This document shows, piece by piece, positions 36,601 through 48,600 of a DNA stretch of 64,000 nt. This DNA is from Oasisia sp. SBJ-2009 (taxonomy: Eukaryota > Annelida > Polychaeta > Sabellida > Siboglinidae). Numbering within the stretch: the first letter of the stretch is position 1; every line of letters begins with the position of its first letter. The notes below the pieces were generated by a model. That model was not told the DNA's origin. It saw nothing but the letters and a program-made list of their open reading frames with translations, and did not search any database. The position numbers were made by a program, and so were the translations under genes. The DNA lies in contig OZ024861.1 of NCBI GenBank assembly GCA_964017155.1, positions 27,420,060 to 27,484,059 on the forward strand, in the 5' to 3' direction.

Positions 36601-39600
36601 TTGTTGTCTTTACTTTTGGTTGATATTATTCAGATATACCCCAGCTATAGTTATAACATAATAATAGTTTTCTGTTCAAAAATCACTTTTGAGTCATTTT
36701 ATGTCCTGTCCGCAACGTTTTTGTCCTGTCCGCAACAGAAATGAGTTGTGGTTTCCCATGAAGTGTGTCTTTACTTTTGGTTAATATTATTCAGATATAC
36801 CCCAGCTAAGAGAATATAAAGTTTGGGTTTTCAAATCCAACAAGTTTTGGGTGAAATTAAAACTTTTCGACCGAAAACGTTGCGGACAGGACACCTTGGG
36901 TCTGTGAAGTGGATTTTGTATGTATTTAAAAAAAAATTAAAACTGCATCATGGTATATTTAGACATAACAGTAATGCTGTCAACAACAGAAATTGACCTA
37001 AAGTTAAATACACCACGAGAAAACATAAAAAAACATTTGTCCTGTCCGCAATGCTGAAATCCATTGTTTCGTGATATATAGCTAATTTGCATATTAAAAA
37101 TGTGCAGTTTTAACCCAAATGTCAATTTCCAGTAACTTCAGATACCTTATCTAACATATACAATTGGTATTTTGCTCAAATTCAGACTTTAATATTTTTT
37201 CACAAATACCGTGAAATGGCCCACCACCACTAATTTGGCACTCATTATAACACTTGTATGCTATTTGTTACAGTATCACTATGACACCTTTAATTTGTAG
37301 TATGATATATGGACATCTTGAGTATCAATCCAGTATTAAATCATTCATTCAACACATGAGAAAGTCATCTGATTATTAATAATAATAATAACATCTGGAT
37401 AGTGGATAGCAGTTAGCAGTAAACAGTTAGAACACTAGATATTGGCACAGCAACAGAAAAAGAATGACACCTGATTCCATGGAGGTCGCCTTTACGGTAG
37501 AAACAGGATATTTATTGAAGTAATCGTGAAAGTAATCATGATTACTTTCTAAAGTAATCGTACTCGAGTACATTGTAAAGTAATTGTACTCGTACTCGAG
37601 TACATTTGTTTTCTGAGTACTCGTACTCATGCATGTTCAAAGTAATCGTACTCGTACTCGAGTACATTTGTATTGTACTGGCTCTATCTCTGGTAGAAAT
37701 ATGGGTGGACGGAGCAAAAAAGGGTCTTCCAAAACCATAGATGTTGTTAGTTATGCCTTGAAAGTGAGCGTAAATGGTGTCACATGTGTGTTTGTAGACC
37801 TTTTCAGGTAAAGAATACATTAATTTTAAAGTTTTGTAAACTAGCTTAACAATTAACATCCACATGTCCACCAAAACATGTGTGACTGGCAAAAATTTGA
37901 TCCTGCATAAAGCCCTGGCTATATATTTATATATGACAAAATAAAGTTGTTTGGTAAATCGCCATTAATGACATATGTCGTTTGCTATTACTGCAGTTGA
38001 AAATGTTGCCAGTCAGTTACACAAAATTGAATAACTTTTGAATAAAAATCAACAGGGCAGTGATCTATGATTAGTGCTAAATTGCAATGCTAAAGCATCA
38101 GCCTAAACAGCTGTATAGAACATGTGCCTCCACATAGCTGATGGTTGTGCATAAAAATTATTTGATTAGCAGACATTGTCAATGCTGCTGGATGGGCTTA
38201 TTGTACTGAAATGGTTAAGAATGCTTCATAAAACAAAATCAGCCCATGGAGATCTGGCAACTCACCTGTTTCTTATAACTGTAAAATTGTCGTAATGAAA
38301 CATGATTAAAAAGCTTTCTCTCCTAGGTGGTGCTGCAGGAAATGTGGCTACTTCCCCTCCCCAGACGTCCAGTCCGCACGAAGGGGGGCAGGTCAGGGGG
38401 GGTGGAGGAGGGAACAGGAAGCTGCAGCAAAAAACAATGAGAGGCAACAGTACCGGTCTGAACATGGTCTCTTCCAGGTAGGCAACATTACTGGTCTGAA
38501 CATGGTCTCTTCCAGGTAGGCAACAGTACCGGTCTGGACATGGTCTCTTCCAGGTAGGCAACAGTACCGGTCTGAACATGGTCTCTTCCAGGTAGGCAAC
38601 AGTACAGGTCTGAACATGGTCTCTTCCAGGTAGGCAACAGTACCGGTCTGAACATGGTCTCTTCCAGGTAGGCAACATTACTGGTCTGGACATGGTCTCT
38701 TCCAGGTAGGCAACAGTACCGGTCAGAACATGGTCTCTTCCAGGTAGGCAACAGTACCGGTCTGAACATGGTCTCTTCCAGGTAGGCAACAGTACCGGTC
38801 TGAACATGGTCTCCTCCAGGTAGGCAACAGTACTGGTCAGAACATGGTCTCTTCCAGGTAGGCAACAGTACTGGTCAGGATATGGTCTCTTCCAGGTAGG
38901 CAACAGTACCGGTCTGAACATGGTCTCTTCCAGGTAGGCAACAGTACAGGTCTGAACATGGTCTCTTCCAGGTAGGCAACAGTACCGGTCTGAACATGGT
39001 CTCTTCCAGGTAGGCAACATTACTGGTCTGGACATGGTCTCTTCCAGGTAGGCAACAGTACCGGTCAGAACATGGTCTCTTCCAGGTAGGCAACAGTACC
39101 GGTCTGAACATGGTCTCTTCCAGGTAGGCAACAGTACCGGTCTGAACATGGTCTCCTCCAGGTAGGCAACAGTACTGGTCAGAACATGGTCTCTTCCAGG
39201 TAGGCAACAGTACTGGTCAGGATATGGTCTCTTCCAGGTAGGCAACAGTACCGGTCTGAACATGGTCTCTTCCAGGTAGGCAACAGTACCGGTCTGAACA
39301 TGGTCTCTTCCAGGTAGGCAACAGTACTGGTCTGGCCATGGTCTCATCCAGGTAGGCAACAGTACCGGTCTGAACATGGTCTCTTCCAGGTAGGCAACAG
39401 TACTGGTCTGGCCATGGTCTCTTCCAGGTAGGCAACAGTACCGGTCTGGACATGGTCTCCTCCAGGTAGGCAACAGTACCGGTCTGAACATGGTCTCTTC
39501 CAGGTAGGCAACAGTACTGGTCTGGCCATGGTCTCTTCCAGGTAGGCAACAGTACCGGTCTGGACATGGTCTCCTCCAGGTAGGCAACAGTACTGGTCAG

Positions 39601-42600
39601 AACATGGTCTCCTCCAGGTAGGCAACAGTACCGGTCAGAACATGGTCTCTTCCAGGTAGGCAACAGTACCGGTCTGAACATGGTCTCTTCCAGGTAGGCA
39701 ACAGTACCGGTCTGAACATGGTCTCTTCCAGGTAGGCAACAGTACCGGTCTGAACATGGTCTCCTCCAGGTAGGCAACAGTACCGGTCTGAACATGGTCT
39801 CTTCCAGGTAGGCAACAGTACTGGTCAGAACATGGTCTCTTCCAGGTAGGCAACAGTACTGGTCAGAACATGGTCTCTTCCAGGTAGGCAACAGTACAGG
39901 TCTGAACATGGTCTCCTCCAGGTAGGCAACAGTACAGGTCTGAACATGGTCTCCTCCAGGTAGGCAACAGTACCGGTCAGAACATGGTCTCCTCCAGGTA
40001 GGCAACAGTACCGGTCTGAACATGGTCTCCTCCAGGTAGGCAACAGTACTGGTCAGAACATGGTCTCTTCCAGGTAGGCAACAGTACTGGTCAGAACATG
40101 GTCTCTTCCAGGTAGGCAACAGTACAGGTCTGAACATGGTCTCCTCCAGGTAGGCAACAGTACTGGTCAGAACATGGTCTCTTCCAGGTAGGCAACAGTA
40201 CAGGTCTGAACATGGTCTCCTCCAGGTAGGCAACAGTACTGGTCAGAACATGGTCTCTTCCAGGTAGGCAACAGTACAGGTCTGAACATGGTCTCCTCCA
40301 GGTAGGCAACAGTACTGGTCAGAACATGGTCTCTTCCAGGTAGACAAGTGTGTGTGTTGCACCAATCTAACTTTGTGGTTGCACCTTACAGAGCAGGGCA
40401 TTTATATATATATTTATATTTATAATTTGTGTAAATTTATAGTTCAAAATGTTCTTGGCTAATTCCAAGATAAAAAATTAAGAAGAAAGGTATTCTTTCT
40501 TGTGCAATTTTAAAGTGTTTTTTATTACTGTTTACTGTTTCTCAGAACCCTCTCGTTTCTGTCACAGTGACCAGCAGATGATTTTGACCAACACCAGCAC
40601 AGCACAAGTGGCTGGGGCCGTTGGTCAACAAACGTGTGGCTTGGTCAATGGTGGACGCAGGTGGAACCATTCCTCTGTCGGCAAAGAAAAACTTACTCGG
40701 TCAGTGAATACCGACTGTTGTACAGTGTCTTACTATGTAGTATGTACACTGATATTGCCTAATATTTGAATAATGTATTGCTGCAGTCATTTAAGAATGA
40801 TATTTAAGTGGTTAGGGGTACATAAAAAGTCAACGCCTTCCTGTTTGTCCCTTCAAACATTGTGTATACACATATAAATGTATGTTTTTGTGTACTGTTG
40901 TCAATGTTTTTAATAAAGGAACTATTAAGTGTAATGTGCAAAATTAACTCTGCTCTCGTGACGTTAGATTTTAAAATATATATTTGGTTACACTAGCATT
41001 TTGATGCTAAGTGGTTCATATACATGTATATGATAGTAGTGTTTTCATTTTACATAACATTTTCTCTATAATTTCATGTACCTGTAAAAATGTAAGTCAA
41101 CATTTGAATGAATTAGAATTTTGTTTATTATTGAGTTCACTTCTTCATACTGGTATTTTTGGTCACTTTCGTGAATGTTTGTGAATTTACCCATTTGTGT
41201 TGTAAGTTTTCCTTTCCAGCTGATGTGTGTATTGATGCATTGAATTACCCATAATGCACTTGCGTGTTGAAGGCCGCCAATTCACAACCAGGTGAACAGT
41301 GAAGATGGGACCGTATCAAAATCAGTCTGTGTGATGGCGGGAACGTCACACGGAGCCAGCGGTAATTCTTGTTTGTCCCCTGAGGGTTGTAATATGCCCC
41401 TGTGAGAACATACCACAAAGCTCATTCAGTAGTACCACAGACAGACATATCCGTGGTTTTGTTCGTGTTTATCAATTCCAGTTTGTGTGTTTTACAAATG
41501 TCAGTTAACATTCAATATGTTGAGTAATAAGATCTATTGAAATATTTTTTTTATTAATTTCTATTTAATTTAATTTTGGTTAGCTGTGTAGTAAATATAT
41601 AACTACTTAGTTGTGTAAGTAATTATTAATTTATTCTAGCTACTAAACCAGGTTTGTTTACATTGGATTTAATAAGTTGTTGTTCGAGAACATAACTATT
41701 GAGTCTAAATACTATTGATCATTTATATAAAATATAAATCGTGGTGTTGTAGTCAAGCACATTGAATATTGTAATTATTTCCTTCTGGTTATGTTTTTGA
41801 TAATTGTGCAAGAGTTTTAAGTAAGACAGTTTGCCCTCCTTCTGAAGTAAACCCAGGATGAACTGATAGCATCAGTACTTGGTCTACCAGAGGACCACCA
41901 GTGAGACCAAAGCAAGAGGACCTTGTAACATGTTTCATAGTTGGTAACATGTTGACTACACTGTGAGACAAAGTAAAATAATGTTTATTACTAACTATCA
42001 CCATCAAGTTAGTTCATCGTCACTTTGGCTGTTTCTGCAGGTGCTGTCAATGACACTGGGGCTGCAACAGTTAATATTGTGGCCGTTAAATCGCAGAAGC
42101 GACCCAGTAAGCCGGTAGGTGTACTCGCACTCCCAACTAGATGTTTATATACATATATATTATTCCTCTTAATTCTTCCCTCAAACAACCTTCAAGCCGT
42201 CATAAAACGTATAAAATGTAAACAAGGGTAAAGAGAATGATCAGCCCTCATCATCACTGCGAGTTTGTTGTGATCTACCTCACAGATTGCTGCACAAACA
42301 GACAGATTCAGAGGGCAGATGTACAGGGAAACCATTGTATTATATATGAAGAGATTCGTTAGATGAGGGAAGCCATTACATTATATATGAACAGATTGGT
42401 TAGATCAATTTGTTTTGTCTCTATATATCTGCAAGCAAGTTTTGTTTTATTCATAATGTTTTGTTCGCTATCAGCTAGGTCATCAGGGAATCATTTCACT
42501 AACATTGCTAAGAAGCTCTTAAACCCGATTTTGTTCTATAAAATTAATTTTTATCCTTAACGGTGATCTTGAATACTTGAAACTGTCAACGCCATGAAGC

Positions 42601-45600
42601 GCTAGTGGGACACTGCCACCGGTGTGTCATGGAAATAGTGTCCTTGGTAATATGGCAGTGGATATTTGCGTCTTGAATTTATTTTTTTAACGAAAGATTC
42701 TGCTTAAAGATGTTTTTTTTAAGGAGCATTTTATCTTAATGAAGCAAGTTCCCATACGTCAATCAATTGTATCTTCAGAGACACTCAGTAGAAGATGTTT
42801 TCAGTTCATTTATCGTACCCTGCCAGACAATTACTATCTCACGTCCACTGTGCTGTCCGTCCAGCGAGAGCAGGGCAAGTATGCGGTGTGTGACCACTGC
42901 GGCAACATGAGTGAAGACTACGACACTTGTGACAGCTGCGGCAAGTCCCTCCCAGACGAACCTCGCTACTTCACCCCCCAGCCGACCAACAAGACGCCCC
43001 GCCTGGACCGGGGGCTCACGTCAACCCCTCTAGTGCTTGTCAGCAACATGTCGCAGAAGTCGGGCATCTTGGGCAAGAAGCAGTTCTACGGCAACACGCC
43101 GGTGAAGTCAAAGTTCATTCAGGGGCCTCAGCGTCGCGTGAATATAAAGACGAAGGCCCCGGTGCCTAAACTTGCCCCGGCCCCGGCGAAGAAGCTCGGC
43201 CGGCCACCTCGCAAGAGGGTCATAGGTGAGTAGGGAGAAGGGTGGAAGAAGAGGGAGTATTCTGTCATAAGTGGGTTCACCTTTGGGAGAAGGGTGGAAG
43301 GAGAGGGAGTATTCTGTCATAAGTGGGTTCACCATTGGGAGAAGGGTGGAAGGAGAGGGTGTATTCTGTCATAGGTGAGTAGGGAGAAGGGTGGAAGGAG
43401 AGGGTGTATTCTGTCATAGGTGGGTAGGGAGAAGGGTGGAAGGAGAGGGAGTATTCTGTCATAAGTGGGTTCACCGTTGGCAGAAGGGTGGAAGGAGAGG
43501 GTGTATTCTGTCATAGGTGAATAGGGAGAAGGGTGGAAGGAGAGGGTGTATTATGTCATAGGTGGGTAGGGAGAAGGGTGGAAGGAGAGGGTGTATTCTG
43601 TCATAGATGAGTAGGGAGAAGGGTGGAAGGAGAGGGTGTATTCTGTCATAGGTGAGTAGGGAGAAGGGTGGAAGGAGAGGGTGTATTCTGTCATAGGTGA
43701 GTAGGGAGAAGGGTGGAAGGAGAGGGTGTATTCTGTCATAGGTGAGTAGGGAGAAGGGTGGAAGGAGAGGGTGTATTCTGTCATAGGTGGGTAGGGAGAA
43801 GGGTGGAAGGAGAGGGTGTATTCTGTCATAGGTGGGTAGGGAGAAGGGTGGAAGGAGAGGGTGTATTCTGTCATAGGTGAGTAGGGAGAAGGGTGGAAGG
43901 AGAGGGTGTATTCTGTCATAGGTGGGTAGGGGGAAGGGTGGAAGGAGAGGGTGTATTCTGTCATAGGTGAGTAGGGAGAAGGGTGGAAGGAGAGGGCGTA
44001 TTCTGTCATAGATGGGTTGGGAGTGGGAGAAGGGTGGAAGGAGAGGGTGTATTCTGTCATAGGTGGGTAGGGGAAGGGTGCAGGGAGAGGGTGTATTCTG
44101 TCATAGGTGGGTAGGGGGAAGGGTGGAAGGAGAGGGTGTATTCTGTCATAGGTGGGTAGGGGGAAGGGTGGAAGGAGAGGGTGTATTCTGTCATAGGTGG
44201 GTAGGGAGAAGGGTGGAAGGAGAGGGTGTATTCTGTCATAGGTGGGTAGGGGGAAGGGTGGAAGGAGAGGGTGTATTCTGTCATAGGTGGGTAGGGGGAA
44301 GGGTGGAAGGAGAGGGTGTATTCTGTCATAGGTGGGTAGGGAGAAGGGTGGATGGAGAGGGTGTATTCTGTCATAGGTGGGTAGGGGGAAGGGTGGAAGG
44401 AGAGGGTGTATTCTGTCATAGGTGGGTTGGTTGGGAGAAGGGTGGAAGGAGAGGGCGTATTCTGTCATAGATGGGTTGGGAGAAGGGTGGAAGGAGAGGG
44501 TGTATTCTGTCATAGGTGGGTAGGGGGAAGGGTGGAAGGAGAGGGTGTATTCTGTCATAGGTGGGTAGGGGGAAGGGTGGAAGGAGAGGGTGTATTCTGT
44601 CATAGGTGGGTAGGGAGAAGGGTGGAAGGCGAAATATTCTGTCTAAGTGGGTTGGGAGAAGGAGCATTCTGTCATGGGTGGTTTGAAGACGGGTGAAAGG
44701 AGAGGAAGTATTTTATTAGCACAGTAGGCTGAGTATAAAACCAACAAAGCAGCGATTTTTAAATAATTATATCAACATTATAACTATACAGTAATGCCTT
44801 GTTTATCTGTTTTACAGTAAACTACAATATTTTTTGTTTAATATTGTCAGTAGGCTGTAATCTAAAAACTTTGCTTATTACACATCTGAAATTCTAAGGA
44901 TTTACACACAAATGAAGTTAGTGTGTTATTATTAACCAATTTCTGTCCATTTCTGTTTTGGTGGACCAGTTTGCTTATTTTTGATAATTTGCGTTGAATC
45001 TTTATGAATCTGTAATAGTGGTAGGTGTAAATTGCTGGTCATTTCCCAGAAACGGTGACCATCCTGTCGTCCGATGACGAGGACGCTCACACTGCTGCCA
45101 ACAAAGCTGCTGTCACGACAACGACGTCCAGCGTTGCTATGGCGACCGGTGTCGTCACATCGGCAACAAACTCCCCCCTGGTGCCCACCGCTGCAACTAC
45201 AACGACCACATCGCAGCAGTACATCAGTCGCAGACAGCGGATGGAGGATGAGGTGGGTCTGTCTACTTACTCATTGGTCCGTTGAGAGGTGGGGACCATG
45301 TCATTTGGTCTGTCCTGCTCTCAGTGTCCTTGGTCCATTGTGAGGTGGGGACCATGTCATTTGGTCTCTCCTGCTCTCTCAGTGTTCTTGGTCCATTGAG
45401 AGGTGGGGACCATGTCATTTGGTCTGTCCTGCTCTCTCAGTGTCCTTGGTCCATTGAGAGGTGGGGACCATGTCATTTGGTCTGTCCTGCTGTCTCATTG
45501 TCCTTGGTCCATTGAGAGGTGGGGACCATGTCATTTGGTCTGTCCTGCTGTCTCAGTGTCCTTGGTCCATTGAGAGGTGGGGACCATGTCATTTGGTCTG

Positions 45601-48600
45601 TCCTGCTGTCTCATTGTCCTTGGTCCATTGAGAGGTGGGGACCATGTCATTTGGTCTGTCTTGCTGTCACAGTGTCCTTGATCCATTGAGAGGTGGGGAC
45701 CATGTCATTCGGTCTGTCCTGCTCTCTCAGTGTCCTTGGTCCATTGAGAGGTGGGGACCATGTCATTTAGTCTGTCCTGCTCTCTCAGTGTCCTTGGTCC
45801 ATTGTGAGGTGGGACCATGTCATTTGGTCTATCCTGTCCTCTCATTGTCCTTGGTCCATTGAGAGGTGGGGACCATGTCATTTGGTCTGTCCTGCTCTCT
45901 TAGTGTCCTTGGTCCATTGAGAGGTGGGGACCATGTCATTTGGTCTGTCCTGCTCTCTCAGTGTCCTTGGTCCATTGAGAGGTGGGGACCATGTCAGTTG
46001 GTCTGTCCTGCTGTCACAGTGTCCTTGGTCCAGTGTGAGGTGGGGACCATGTCATTTGGTCTATCCTGTCCTCTCATTGTCCTTGGTCCATTGAGGGGTG
46101 GGGACCATGTCATTTGGTCTGTCCTGCTCTCTCAGTGTCCTTGGTCCATTGTGAGGTGGGGACCATGTCATTTGGTCTGTCCTGCTGTCTCATTGTCCTT
46201 GGTCCATTGAGAGGTGGGGACCATGTCATTTGGTCTGTCCTGCTGTCTCAGTGTCCTTGGTCCATTGAGAGGTGGGGACCATGTCATTTGGTCTGTCCTG
46301 CTCTCTCAGTGTCCTTGATCCATTGAGAGGTGGGGACCATGTCATTTGGTCTGTCCTGCTCTCTCAGTGTCCTTGGTCCATTGAGAGGTGGGGACCATGT
46401 CATTTGGTCTGTCCTGCTCTCTCAGTGTCCTTGGTCCATTGAGAGGTGGGGACTGTGTTATTTGCTATGTCCCACCCTCATGGGGTAGTTGGTCCAGTGA
46501 ACAATAGGGTCGTATAATTTGATGTGTTCCACCTTCTCAGTGTTATTGATGCATTGAGAGGTTGGGAACATGTCATTTAGTCAGTCTTGGTCCATTTAGA
46601 GGTGGGGACCATGTCATTTGGTCAGTCTTTGTCCATTTAGAGGTGGGGACCATGTCATTTGGTCAGTCTTGGTCCATTTAGAGGTGGGGACCCTGTCATT
46701 TGGTCTGTCCCACCATCAGTGACACTCCAGACTCCAGTTGTCTTCATCTTCTGTCTGCTCCTCTCAGACCTTCAGTCCTGTCCTTCCTGCTCTCATCACT
46801 CGTACTGTTCCTCTGTCTTACTGTTCGCCATAGCTTTATGCAGAGACCCGTCCACCCATCATTTGGACGGGTAAAAACGAACATGGACGGGTAGAAATAT
46901 GGGTGGACGGGTAAAAAAAATGAAGGCGCAAAAAAGGTCTTCCAAAACCATAGATTTTGTTTGTTAGCTATGCCTTGAAAGTGAGCGTAAATGGTGTCAC
47001 GTGTGTGTTTGTAGCCCTTTTCAGGTCAAAAAACATTTAAAGTTTGTGAACTGGCTTAACAGTTAACATCCACATGTCAACTAAAACATGGTTGACCTGA
47101 AATAATTTGATCCTGCATAAAGCCCTGCCATTCGCCTACTCCCGCGGTACTCTTCTGTTGTCCATACACTCCTCATGTTTTCTTCCCCCCTCCCACATCC
47201 CCTCTACAAGTACTGTCCATCTGAATCTGTGCCAACACTAGATGGAATTGTGTAATTGTTTCTCTGCATTTACAAATCCTAAAACCAAATCGATTGTAAA
47301 TTAAATACACCTACAGCCAGGGCTTTATGCAGGATAAAATTATTGCCAGTCACACATGTTTTGGTGGACACATGGATGTTAAGTGTTAAGCTAGTTTACG
47401 AACTTTCAGATGTGCCTGATGACCTGAAATGGGCTAAAAACACACATATGACACCATTTACACTCACTTTCAAGGCATAACTAACAATATTATCTATGGT
47501 TTTGGAAGCTTTTTTTTTGCTCCTTCATTTTTTACCCATCCACCACCCATCCACCCATATTTCTGCCCGGCCATATTTGTTTTTACCCGTCTTAATGACG
47601 GGTGGACGGGTCTCTACATAAAGCTATGCCTACAGCGTATACTAGATGAAATTTGTCTGACATTTGCAAATAAAAACCCATGAAGTATATTGTAACTTAA
47701 ATGCAATTGTTATGAAATTAAACTGCGAAAATCACAACCATTGCTTTGTGTTGTCAGCATGGCAATGTCGTGCTGCCACCTGGTGTGGAGCCGGAGACTG
47801 AGACAGACCCCGAGAAACCAAAGAAGTCGCCACCTGTGCCTCTGGGTAGTACGACGTTCCGTGTGCAGTTCCTGAGCCGAAATATCCGCATCGGAAGCTT
47901 GCGCAGCGGCCCACTCGAGCCAGTCGTTGTGTCGACACTTGGCATACAGCTGTGTATACATTGTGAGTGTAATAATGTCTGTTTTATACACCAGGTGGCA
48001 CTGGTGTCCTCCTTTGCCCACAGTGCTTGATGGGAATCATCGAGTTGCCTCGTGACTTTTAAAAGACTATTGAAAACCCACCTATTCCGGGCTGTGTATG
48101 AAGTGTAGACATATGTCAGTTTATTTAATTTGCTTTTTTTACTTATTTATTATTATGTTTTACATTAATTTTACAAAGTGTCATACTCATTAGTTTATTA
48201 TCAATATACCATTTAGTTTAATAATTGTCTTTAGCTAACTTATTTTATTATTTATTACTATTACTTTTTTATATATATTTTATGTATTTTATTTACTTTA
48301 CTAAACTGAATATTATAATTTTACGATGCGTGTACTTACTCATGTACAGCATCTCCAAATCGATATTTCTAGATTAATGGCGCTTTTTAAATGTTATTAT
48401 TATTATTATGGTAGCATTGTCATTTTCCATTCTGCAGAGATTGATCGTCTCATGATTTTGTCAGAATTTATTGTGTTATGACAGCTTCACTGGAACTAGA
48501 ATATTAGATTAGAAATCTAATCTATTGCTAAGCGGATTAATCTTGGTTTGGTGAATGATGGTGTAACATCTATTTGATTGTTTCTAAATTCGCAAACGAT

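Larger units (their letters stand above)
35284..37917 (+). mobile_element. hAT-type MITE copy A, split by a nested element
   Basis: Outer ends CATAGCTTTATGCAG (35284) and CATAAAGCCCTG (ends 37917) belong to the same family as the copies at 46829, 47318 and 49841. Flanks GCTATATC and GCTATATA form an 8-bp target duplication with one mismatch. The element is interrupted by the insertion at 35354-37692. It lies in SENP6 intron 2. Confidence 0.85.

Noticed and set aside
38262..40309. Long minus-strand frames with Cys-rich repeats (for example [16 protein letters not shown])
   Set aside because: They run through the 38-bp array antisense to SENP6. All three frames are open because the unit lacks antisense stops. 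No promoter, splice or family support.
43551..44603. 350-codon minus-strand frame with [11 protein letters not shown] repeats
   Set aside because: Antisense of the 45-bp array, whose length is a multiple of three. No coding support.
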